Assembly: GCF_018531125.1 (NCBI RefSeq)
Contig: NZ_JAHDSY010000014.1
Direction: 5' to 3' (one strand)
Length of the DNA stretch: 23,638 nt
Source of the DNA: Canibacter zhuwentaonis
GTDB lineage: Bacteria > Actinomycetota > Actinomycetes > Actinomycetales > Microbacteriaceae
The position numbers and the translations under genes are program-made. This document shows, piece after piece, positions 7,666 through 14,181 of this stretch. The notes beneath the pieces are model-generated. The model worked only from the letters and a program-made list of their open reading frames with translations, was not told the origin of the DNA and did no database searches. The stretch's first letter is position 1. Each line of letters begins with the position of its first letter.

Positions 7666-9012
7666 TTAAGGGGTTAGCCGCGTGGGTCCGCGGAACAAGA
7701 AAGTGGTTTCACGAATAGAACTTTGCCCCAGCATGAGCATCAGCACGCGCGCAAGACCCATACCAAAACCGCCGTGAGGAGGCACTCCGTATTTAAAGAA
7801 GTTCAGATAAAAATCTATTTCATCAAGATCCATGCCCTTTTCTAGTGCCTGCTTCTTAATTACCTCAATGCGATGCTCACGCTGTGCGCCGGTAGAAATC
7901 TCAACACCCCGATAAATAAGGTCATAACTGCGAGTGAGGTCATCGTTGTCTTCGTGACGCATATGGTAGAACGGGCGAATAGAGCTTGCGTAGTCTGTTA
8001 GGAAAACAAAATCGTGGCCGTGCTTTTCTTTCACATATGCGAAAATCTGGCGTTCACCCTCGGGATCCATATCAGCATCACTGCGCGGCACCTCGTAGCC
8101 TCGAGACTTCACAATCTCCTTCGCCTCAGCTAGCGGAATACGCGGGAACGGTGCTATCGGCACTTCAAGCTTAACGCCTAAGAGCTTCGCGATCTGATCG
8201 CCGTGCTTTTCTTTAACCGCAGTGATACCCGCAATCATCAGCTCTTCGTGCAATTGCATAACATCTTCGTGAGTTTCAATCCAGCTAAACTCGCAGTCAA
8301 TGCTTGTGAACTCGGTTGCGTGCCTAGAGGTGAAAGACGGATCTGCTCGGAAAGCGGTGCCAACCTCAAAAATGCCGCTAAGCCCTGCGGCCTGCGCCAT
8401 CTGCTTGAACAGCTGCGGGCTTTGCGCCAGATATGCGGTTGTGTCAAAGTATTCCAGGCTGAACAGCTCGGCGCGGCTCTCGGATGCGCTCGCCATCAGC
8501 TTAGGAGTATGCACCTCAATAAATCCGCGCTCAAGCCAAACTTCGCGCAGGGCGTGCTCGAAAGTTGTTTGCACCTTAAAAATCAAGGCTTGCTCGGGAC
8601 GCCGCAAATCGAGAAAGCGCCAATCCATCCGCACATCGATTGCGCTGTCGGGTTTCACAGGAGTCTCGGGGATAGCGGCAGAAACAACTTCAAACTTTGC
8701 GATTTGAATCTCAACCCCGCCGAGTTTTACGCGCTCGTTATGCTCAAGCTCACCGGTAACAACAACAAAACTACCGTTTGCAACCTCACTAATTGCCTGT
8801 GTTAGCTCAAAATTAGCGGTTTTTTTAGCATCCGCCTCGCTATCGAGTTCGCGCACAACTCCGCCGTTTACAAGCTGCACCGCCCCCGATTCGTCACGCA
8901 GCACAACGAACTGCACGTGTCGTTGGTCGCGCACTTTTTCAACCCAGCCGGCAACGGTAACGGTGCTCGCTTCAAGACCGCTTAATTCTGAAATAAGAAC
9001 TCGATTAATCAT
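7666..9012 (-). CDS. aspS: Aspartyl-tRNA synthetase, short archaeal/Deinococcus type
   Basis: Charges tRNA with aspartate; class IIb synthetase of 448 residues. An N-terminal OB-fold anticodon-binding domain (about 15-110; GWVEKVRDQRHVQF) is followed by the catalytic core. Motif 1 ends in GFIEVHTP (Pro170), motif 2 is FRADPSFTSRHATEF (from 221, Arg222), and motif 3 is GGFGMGLARVLML (Arg422), with a C-terminal RLTP. It lacks the roughly 120-residue GAD insertion of standard bacterial AspRS (near 590 residues), so it belongs to the shorter type that is often annotated as non-discriminating, able to make Asp-tRNA(Asn) for GatCAB. Whether it does so here cannot be read from the sequence. No Shine-Dalgarno precedes the ATG; a -10-like box 6 nt upstream suggests a leaderless mRNA. 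It converges with the hydrolase gene. Confidence 0.93.
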   Translation of the reverse strand: MINRVLISELSGLEASTVTVAGWVEKVRDQRHVQFVVLRDESGAVQLVNGGVVRELDSEADAKKTANFELTQAISEVANGSFVVVTGELEHNERVKLGGVEIQIAKFEVVSAAIPETPVKPDSAIDVRMDWRFLDLRRPEQALIFKVQTTFEHALREVWLERGFIEVHTPKLMASASESRAELFSLEYFDTTAYLAQSPQLFKQMAQAAGLSGIFEVGTAFRADPSFTSRHATEFTSIDCEFSWIETHEDVMQLHEELMIAGITAVKEKHGDQIAKLLGVKLEVPIAPFPRIPLAEAKEIVKSRGYEVPRSDADMDPEGERQIFAYVKEKHGHDFVFLTDYASSIRPFYHMRHEDNDDLTRSYDLIYRGVEISTGAQREHRIEVIKKQALEKGMDLDEIDFYLNFFKYGVPPHGGFGMGLARVLMLMLGQSSIRETTFLFRGPTRLTP

Positions 9013-9018
9013 TTGGCA

Positions 9019-9024
9019 ATTTTA
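9019..9024 (-). promoter_or_regulatory. Putative -10 box for leaderless aspS
   Basis: TAAAAT on the minus strand, preceded by TGG (extended -10 like), lies 6 nt before the aspS ATG. The start site would fall on or next to the A of the start codon. No clear -35 element. Confidence 0.5.
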
Positions 9025-9131
9025 CCACGCAGCCGCTTGAAAACTGCGAGAAATAGGGCGTTTGGGGCGGATGAGTGGGGCGGATCTGTTGGGCGGTTGG
9101 CTGGTGTAGGGTGCGGCATGTACTGATATAG

Positions 9132-9249
9132 TGCGTAGAGATGGCGCGTAGAGATGGTGCGCAGAGATGGCGAGCAGAGATGGCGAGCAGAGATGGCGAG
9201 CAGAGATGGCGAGCAGAGAATGGTGCGCAAAGATGGCACGTAGAGGTGT
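9132..9249. repeat. 13-bp minisatellite (about 9 units)
   Basis: Tandem units of 13 bases with the core AGAGATGG. Three adjacent units are exactly CGAGCAGAGATGG (9171-9209), the next has one extra A (9210-9223), and the flanking ones (TGCGTAGAGATGG, CGCGTAGAGATGG, TGCGCAGAGATGG, TGCGCAAAGATGG) differ slightly. A stray half unit recurs at about 9400. Non-coding spacer between aspS and the cytochrome c biogenesis operon. Confidence 0.9.
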
Positions 9250-9325
9250 ACGGTCCCTCGAGAAGGCGCTGCGCGGGGTGGGCATACGATGCGTGCAGAG
9301 GTTAGGAGGCTAAGGAGGTAGCGCG

Positions 9326-9394
9326 ATGGCAGAGGTGTATGGTCTTGCGCGGGGCGCAGTGCGGCGCAGTGCGGCGCAGTGCGGTGTAATGTAG
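9326..9394 (+). CDS. Possible 22-codon leader ORF with perfect Shine-Dalgarno
   Basis: ATG at 9326 follows a perfect AAGGAGGT (9312-9319) by 6 nt, the best ribosome site in the window. The peptide starts MAEVYGLARG and ends QCGVM, and it spans the 10-bp repeats. It ends about 95 bases before the histidine phosphatase gene. A leader peptide or translated short protein is possible; chance is also possible, as G-rich repeats surround it. Confidence 0.3.
   Translation: MAEVYGLARGAVRRSAAQCGVM
9351..9390. repeat. 10-bp tandem repeat
   Basis: Four units in a row: GGGGCGCAGT, GCGGCGCAGT twice, and a diverged GCGGTGTAAT. It sits just after the 13-bp minisatellite and inside the 22-codon ORF. Confidence 0.7.
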
Positions 9395-9458
9395 TGTGTG
9401 CAGAGATGGCGCGGCGGTGCGTGCCGAGCAAAACTCGGGCGCGGCTATATTAGGCACT

Positions 9459-9488
9459 TTTTCAGCCCTCTTGCGTAGGCTGTATAAT
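9459..9488 (+). promoter_or_regulatory. Candidate promoter of the cytochrome c biogenesis operon
   Basis: A perfect TATAAT (9483-9488) with TTTTCA (9459-9464; 4 of 6 match TTGACA) at an 18-nt spacing. The start site would be near 9495, just after the GTG start proposed for the next gene. Either that gene starts later (GTG at 9519) or this promoter is not used. Confidence 0.35.
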
Positions 9489-10160
9489 GTGATAAAGCAT
9501 AACAAAAACTCGCGGCTTGTGCATCTGGTGCGGCACGGCGAAGTAGACAACCCCGAGGGTATTCTGTACGGCAGAATACCCGGTTTTAAGCTGAGCGAGC
9601 GCGGGCACATGATGGCGCAGCTCGCGGCAGATCACCTGGCAGATTCCGGGCGTAAAATTGGTGCTCTATACGCCTCGCCGCTGTTGCGTGCGCAGCAGTC
9701 GGCGCAGCCGTTTGCCGAAAAGTTCGGGCTTGAGGTAAACTCTGCGGGTGCCCTGATCGAGCCGAAAAACAAGTTCGAGGGAATGCGCACTCGCGGTGTG
9801 CGGGCGGCGCTGCAAGACCCCGCGCAGTGGCCGAAGCTGTGGAATCCGCTGCTGCCCAGCTGGGGCGAGCCGTATGCGCGCATTGCCCGCAGAGCCACCC
9901 GCTTCATGGATTACGCGCTGCAAGAGGTCGAGGCGTGCCAGATTCCGGGCGATGTTGTGTTGGTCAGCCACCAGGCTGTGATCTGGGTCGCGCACCGTAA
10001 GCTTAACGGTCTGCCGTTGCCGCACAATCCCGCCAAGCGACGGTGCGAGCTGTCGAGCGTCACAACCTTTGAAAAACGCTACGGTAGATGGCGCGAAGTC
10101 GCCTACGTGAGTCCCGCGCAGGGGTTGATTGTCAGTGGTAAAGACACGGGTGCGGTCTAA
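9489..10160 (+). CDS. Histidine phosphatase (phosphoglycerate mutase-like) family protein
   Basis: Histidine-phosphatase fold, about 223 residues. The phosphate-accepting His16 sits in LVRHGEVDN. ASPLLRAQQSA supplies the second-strand Arg, IEPKNKFEGM the acidic residue, and VVLVSHQAV the second catalytic His (161). Substrate unknown; not obviously a glycolytic mutase. The GTG start at 9489 leaves about ten residues before the first strand; an upstream GTG at 9396 would read through repeat DNA and is unlikely, while GTG at 9519 would trim strand one. In mycobacteria and other actinomycetes a gene of this family heads the TlpA/CcdA/ResB cluster, as here, so an accessory role or simple co-transcription is likely. 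Its TAA overlaps the next ATG by one base (TAATG), implying translational coupling. Confidence 0.8.
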   Translation: MIKHNKNSRLVHLVRHGEVDNPEGILYGRIPGFKLSERGHMMAQLAADHLADSGRKIGALYASPLLRAQQSAQPFAEKFGLEVNSAGALIEPKNKFEGMRTRGVRAALQDPAQWPKLWNPLLPSWGEPYARIARRATRFMDYALQEVEACQIPGDVVLVSHQAVIWVAHRKLNGLPLPHNPAKRRCELSSVTTFEKRYGRWREVAYVSPAQGLIVSGKDTGAV

Positions 10161-10756
10161 TGAAAAAGCGGATCACAAGCTGTGCAATACTCACCGTGTT
10201 GGCGCTGTGCGGGCTTGCTGGGTGCTCAGCCGAGGAGTCGCTGAGCAAAATCACTAATCAGAACAACACTGGATACGTCGCCGGTGACGGCACGACAGTG
10301 TCGATTCCTGCCGAGCAGCGCACAATAACTGCCAAGTTTGCGGGCAAAACTGCCGACGGCGCAGAGCTCACCGACGCAGATTTTAGGGGATCGGTGACGG
10401 TAATTAATTTCTGGTATGCAGGGTGTGCCCCCTGCCGCGCGGAAGCCACTGATTTCGCCGCCGCAGCGCACGCGTTTGAGCCTGAAAATGTGAAGTTTTT
10501 GGGCGTTAACACGCGTGATCAGGCGGCTCAGGCGACACAGTTTGAGCAGGAGTTTGGCGTGCCGTATCCGTCGATTATCGACGCTGCCAACGGGCGAGCT
10601 GTGCAGGCGGCTTTCGCGGGCATTGTGACGCTCAACTCGACACCAACAACGCTCGTGCTTGATAAGGAGGGGCGGGTTGCGCACCGGGTTGTCGGGCAGA
10701 TTGCGGGCAAATCTCACCTCGAAACCTTGATCAAAGAAACTCTGCAAGAAAACTAG
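10160..10756 (+). CDS. TlpA/ResA-like thioredoxin lipoprotein
   Basis: Membrane-anchored extracytoplasmic thiol-disulfide oxidoreductase, 198 residues, expected to reduce the apocytochrome c CXXCH cysteines before haem attachment. The lipobox LAGC gives a lipidated Cys22. The thioredoxin domain has the active site WYAGCAPCR (Cys89, Cys92) and a cis-proline region NSTPTTLVLD. Its reducing power would come from CcdA, encoded 16 bases downstream. It is coupled to the preceding gene by a one-base stop/start overlap. Close to the actinobacterial TlpA-like proteins in the same operon position; the ResA role is inferred from context. Confidence 0.9.
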   Translation: MKKRITSCAILTVLALCGLAGCSAEESLSKITNQNNTGYVAGDGTTVSIPAEQRTITAKFAGKTADGAELTDADFRGSVTVINFWYAGCAPCRAEATDFAAAAHAFEPENVKFLGVNTRDQAAQATQFEQEFGVPYPSIIDAANGRAVQAAFAGIVTLNSTPTTLVLDKEGRVAHRVVGQIAGKSHLETLIKETLQEN

Positions 10757-10772
10757 TGACGCGAGCGCCCAA

Positions 10773-11669
10773 ATGCAAGAGCTGATCAGAGACGGGGCAA
10801 TATTGCCGGCGCTTTTTGTGGCGTTCCTGGCGGGCGCGCTCTCGTTCTTTTCGCCCTGCGTGCTGCCGCTTGTGCCGGGCTATCTGGCATATGTTGGCGG
10901 ATCGGCGGGTTACTTTGCAGTAGGCGGCGCGGCAGGTGGTGCGGCAGGTGGTGCGGTAAGTGGCGCAATAGGCAACACAGTGGGTGCTGTGAGAGACCGT
11001 GCGGCAGATAGCGCGCCGGGCAGTGTAACAGGTGGCATAACGGGAAACGCGCCGAGCCGCGCAGCAGACAACGTGGTCGCCGCGCGCCGTGCGAAGCTCC
11101 GGGTGTTTGCGGGGGCTGTGCTGTTTGTGCTCGGTTTCAGTGTGGTTTTTGTGGGTTTTTTCACGGTTTCAGCGGCTTTTGGAGCCTGGCTTATTAGTTA
11201 CGAAAACGTTATAATGCGGGTTTTGGGCGCGGTTATAATTCTGTTCGGGCTTGCTTTTGTGGGGCTTATTAATCCGCTGCAAAAAACCCGTAAATTGAAC
11301 CTGCAGCCCGCGACGGGGATTGCTAGCGCTCCGGTTTTGGGAGTCGCGTTCGCACTCGGCTGGAGCCCCTGCATAGGTCCGACCCTGAGCGTGATTCTAG
11401 CACTCAGCCTGCAAGAAGGCGGGGCGGGGCGGGGCACTCTGCTTGGCGTCTGCTACTGCCTGGGGCTCGGCGTCCCGTTTGTGCTGGTCGCGACGGGCTT
11501 TGCGTTTATGGCGAGCACGGTGCGCTGGGTTCGAAAATATCTGAAACAGATAAACTTTGCCAGCGGTGCTTTGCTAATCTTAATAGGTTTGCTGATGCTA
11601 ACGGGGCTGTGGACGCAGCTAACCTACGCAATGCAGGCGTGGATCAGCGATTTCACGCCCGCGTTATGA
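10773..11669 (+). CDS. ccdA: Cytochrome c biogenesis transmembrane protein CcdA
   Basis: DsbD/CcdA-family integral membrane protein, 298 residues, that moves electrons from cytoplasmic thioredoxin across the membrane to the TlpA/ResA-like partner. The two redox cysteines are Cys29 in FFSPCVLPLVPGY and Cys200 in GWSPCIGPTL. About six hydrophobic segments are visible. Unusual is a roughly 60-residue Gly/Ala-rich loop (about 44-104; AAGGAAGGAVSG and later APGSVTGGITGNAPS) between the first and second segments, longer than in typical members. The ATG has only a weak ribosome site, and the 16-base gap to the previous gene suggests coupled translation. Confidence 0.9.
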   Translation: MQELIRDGAILPALFVAFLAGALSFFSPCVLPLVPGYLAYVGGSAGYFAVGGAAGGAAGGAVSGAIGNTVGAVRDRAADSAPGSVTGGITGNAPSRAADNVVAARRAKLRVFAGAVLFVLGFSVVFVGFFTVSAAFGAWLISYENVIMRVLGAVIILFGLAFVGLINPLQKTRKLNLQPATGIASAPVLGVAFALGWSPCIGPTLSVILALSLQEGGAGRGTLLGVCYCLGLGVPFVLVATGFAFMASTVRWVRKYLKQINFASGALLILIGLLMLTGLWTQLTYAMQAWISDFTPAL

Positions 11670-11686
11670 GCTGGGAGCGGTGATTT

Positions 11687-13390
11687 GTGATGTCTAGACC
11701 ACACGATTACGACGACGGCTCGCCGGCCGCTGCTCGCCGAGAAACTGCGCCGCGGCCACTAGGTTTTGTGGGTTGGGCGCGCTGGGCCTGGCGCGGGCTG
11801 AGCAGCATGAAAGTCGCTCTGGTGCTGTTGTTGCTGCTCGCGATTGCCGCAATTCCCGGCTCGCTCGTACCTCAGCGCGGCGCGGATCCTAACGGCGTGG
11901 CGCAGTTTCGCAGTGACCACCCCGAGCTATTTAAGGTTTTAGATGCATTCCCGATCCAGGCGTTCGATGTTTACGCATCGGTATGGTTTTCGGCAATATA
12001 TCTGCTGCTGTTTATTTCACTGATCGCGTGTATCACGCCCCGCACGCTGCACCATCTGCGGGCTTTGCGGGCGGATCCGCCCCTCACCCCGTCACGGCTT
12101 AACCGCATGGTGGGATTTACCGAGCTGCGGCTCTCTAACTCGGCGGCGAGCGCGGCAGTAGTGCAGCAGAAAGCGCGCGAAATTATTGCGCACGCAAAAT
12201 CGTTGCTCAAGAAACAGGGGTATCGGGTTGTTGTGCGCGAGCGCGGCCGCGGCGCGCGCTGCGCGGGCGAACTCTCGGATGCAGCAGAGCAAAGCCTTGG
12301 CGAGCTTTCGGTCGCAGCGGAACGCGGGTACTTGCGCGAAACGGGCAACCTGTTGTTTCACGCGGGGCTTGTCGGGGTGCTGGTGTTTGTCGCCGTCGGC
12401 AGCGGCGCGAAGTTTAACGGGCAAAAAGCCCTGCACGAGGGCGAAACCATGGTGAACGCGCTAATAGATTACGATTCGGCTAATTCTGGGCGTTATTTTG
12501 ATCCGCAAACGCTCGATCCGTTTCGAGTCAGGCTCGACAAGTTCGAGGTGGATTATGTGCGCCCCGACGAGGGTGACCGCAGTTCGATCGGTTTTGCTAA
12601 GGACTATCGCGCGAAAGTCACAGTTGTTGACCGCGACGGCTCGTCACGGCAGGAGACTATCCGCGTTAATCACCCGCTGCGCGTCAATAACACACACCTG
12701 TATTTGATCGCTAACGGTTACGCGCCGCGGATTGTTGTGCGTGATGCTGAGGGCAAAATCGTGTTTGCCGAGAACGTGCTGTTTATTCCGCAGGATCAAA
12801 ATCTCACCTCGCTCGGGGTTGTGAAGGTGCCGCACGGGCTGAGTTACGACGGCTCTGCAACGCAGCTGGGACTGCGCGGGTTCTTCTACCCGACCAAGGT
12901 TGACACCTCTTTGGGCGCGTTCACTTCGGCATACCCTGACCTTGAGAATCCGCTGCTCACGCTCGATGTTTTCGTTGGTGATCTGGGTATTAACGAGGGC
13001 ATTCCAAAATCGGTATATGCTCTGGATGTTGCCAAAATGCAGCAGCTCGCGGGGCGGGGAGTGGATCAACCTGCGCTGCAGCTAAAAATCGGGCAGACCG
13101 CCCAGTTGCCGCAGCAGATGGGCACGGTTACGCTTGAGGCCGCGCCCAGATATGCAGCATTTGAAATTATGCGCGACCCGACCGCGGTGGGTGTTTTAGG
13201 CTCGTCTGTTATTGCGATTGGCGGGCTTGTGGTGTCGCTGTTTGTGCCGCGTCGCAGAATGTGGGTTAAGACCGTGATTTGTGATGACGGCACGCTTGCG
13301 GTGCAGTATGCGGGGCTTGCGCGCGGTGATGATCCCACGCTTGAGAGCGCCGTTGCGCAGCTTGTAGCTAAGCACCGTTACTGTTTCTAA
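11687..13390 (+). CDS. resB: Cytochrome c biogenesis protein ResB
   Basis: ResB (Ccs1) family membrane protein, 567 residues, one half of the system II haem lyase that exports haem and attaches it to apocytochrome c outside the membrane. Hydrophobic segments lie near 43-62 and 98-118, near 222-240 with His225 in LLFHAGLVGVL (candidate haem ligand), and near the C-terminus (VLGSSVIAIGGLVVSLFVP). A large extracytoplasmic domain separates the last two. GTG 11687 and ATG 11690 are adjacent; GGGAG at 11673-11677 spaces better to the GTG. A low-complexity piece (GELSDAAEQSLGELSVAAERG) precedes the third segment. It is the last gene of the operon; its partner CcsA/CcsB is not next to it. Confidence 0.92.
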   Translation: MMSRPHDYDDGSPAAARRETAPRPLGFVGWARWAWRGLSSMKVALVLLLLLAIAAIPGSLVPQRGADPNGVAQFRSDHPELFKVLDAFPIQAFDVYASVWFSAIYLLLFISLIACITPRTLHHLRALRADPPLTPSRLNRMVGFTELRLSNSAASAAVVQQKAREIIAHAKSLLKKQGYRVVVRERGRGARCAGELSDAAEQSLGELSVAAERGYLRETGNLLFHAGLVGVLVFVAVGSGAKFNGQKALHEGETMVNALIDYDSANSGRYFDPQTLDPFRVRLDKFEVDYVRPDEGDRSSIGFAKDYRAKVTVVDRDGSSRQETIRVNHPLRVNNTHLYLIANGYAPRIVVRDAEGKIVFAENVLFIPQDQNLTSLGVVKVPHGLSYDGSATQLGLRGFFYPTKVDTSLGAFTSAYPDLENPLLTLDVFVGDLGINEGIPKSVYALDVAKMQQLAGRGVDQPALQLKIGQTAQLPQQMGTVTLEAAPRYAAFEIMRDPTAVGVLGSSVIAIGGLVVSLFVPRRRMWVKTVICDDGTLAVQYAGLARGDDPTLESAVAQLVAKHRYCF

Positions 13391-13545
13391 GTGTGATTAG
13401 TAGCCGCGCCCTGATCTGCCGTGTGAAAACCCGGTAAAACCGTACCGCAGCGCAACACCCTGTGGCGAACTTAGCAGCATCACGCCAACTAAAACCGCGC
13501 CTTTATGCGCGTTTGCCCCGGAGCATAAACCACAGGAGCACAGCC

Positions 13546-13575
13546 GTTTTTAACGACCTAGAGCTCGTTAAAAAC
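13546..13575. repeat. Perfect 11-bp inverted repeat overlapping the msrB stop
   Basis: GTTTTTAACGA - 8 bases - TCGTTAAAAAC lies between convergent resB and msrB. It covers the msrB stop codon (13558-13560). It could act as a shared terminator, but no T-tract follows on either strand. The remaining 13391-13545 shows no gene. Confidence 0.6.
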
Positions 13576-14019
13576 CGAGGTGGTTTTTGCGGGAGCGGGA
13601 TCTGCTGCCTGCTCGTTCTCGCTAAAGTTCAGCGCAACCGAGTTCATGCAGTAGCGGTCGCCCGTGGGCGTGCCAAAACCGTCGGGAAAAACGTGACCGA
13701 GGTGCGACCCACAAGCAGCGCAGCGTACTTCGGTACGGGTACGATTTAGCGAGTTGTCTTCTAGTAGCTCAACCGCCTCGGGTCGCACAACCTGGTAGAA
13801 GCTCGGCCAGCCGCAGCCGGAGTCAAACTTCGTGCCGCTCTGGAAAAGTTCGGCGTTACACCCCGCGCACCGGTACAGCCCGTCACGCGACTCGTGCAGT
13901 AGCTTGCCCGTGCCGGGTGCTTCGGTGCCAGCCTCGCGCAGAATGCGGTACTCTTCGGGGCTGAGTTGCGCGCGCCATTCGGCGTCGGTTTTCTCAACTT
14001 TTTTGCCAGTTTCGCTCAC
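13558..14019 (-). CDS. msrB: Peptide-methionine (R)-S-oxide reductase MsrB
   Basis: Repairs oxidised methionine by reducing the R-sulfoxide; cytoplasmic, 153 residues. Zinc-binding cysteine pairs are CAGC (51, 54) and CAAC (100, 103). The catalytic Cys124 is in RYCMNSVAL, and FDSGCGWPSF gives Cys69 as a possible resolving residue. GHVFPDG is conserved. The GTG at 14019 is chosen because AAGGAG (14033-14028 on this strand) lies 8 nt upstream; the GTG at 14028 overlaps that ribosome site. A roughly 20-residue Ala/Pro/Ser tail follows the domain. Transcribed away from htaA and towards resB. Confidence 0.95.
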   Translation of the reverse strand: MSETGKKVEKTDAEWRAQLSPEEYRILREAGTEAPGTGKLLHESRDGLYRCAGCNAELFQSGTKFDSGCGWPSFYQVVRPEAVELLEDNSLNRTRTEVRCAACGSHLGHVFPDGFGTPTGDRYCMNSVALNFSENEQAADPAPAKTTSVFNEL

Positions 14020-14138
14020 GATGGTCACTCCTTGAGGTTGAATTAGTTTGTGTGTTCAATTTTAGCTGCTGTTTTGACCTTGGTGATCCTCTGCTTAATA
14101 TTTAACACTTGCATAAAACATCTGATGAGAGCACAATA

Positions 14139-14147
14139 GATAGGGTA
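14139..14147 (+). promoter_or_regulatory. GATAGGGTA motif upstream of htaA
   Basis: Nine-base motif identical to ones before hmuU (19534-19526, minus) and hmuT (19617-19625). TAGGGT inside it fits the actinobacterial -10 pattern TAnnnT and would give a leader of about 30 nt. It also resembles a DtxR/IdeR half-site (TTAGGTTAG). Lies in the msrB-htaA divergent gap. Confidence 0.45.
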
Positions 14148-14181
14148 AGTTTTTTGCTCGCGGCAGTTAGGTTTATTTTTT

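Noticed and set aside
8203..8805. 200-residue plus-strand frame opposite aspS
   Set aside because: Antisense shadow of a clear synthetase gene; no ribosome site or recognisable domain.
9132..9249. Minisatellite considered as a CRISPR array
   Set aside because: Units are 13 bases and directly adjacent, with no unique spacers and no cas genes.
9009..9431. Long minus-strand open frames (140 and 87 residues) across the minisatellite
   Set aside because: Open only because the 13-bp repeat has no stop in two frames; the products are Ser/Thr/Arg/Pro repeats with no ribosome site.
13396..13553. Minus-strand open stretch ending GFSHGRSGRGY, considered as a ccsA remnant or small gene
   Set aside because: No start with a ribosome site, a stop near its upstream end, and no resemblance to CcsA.
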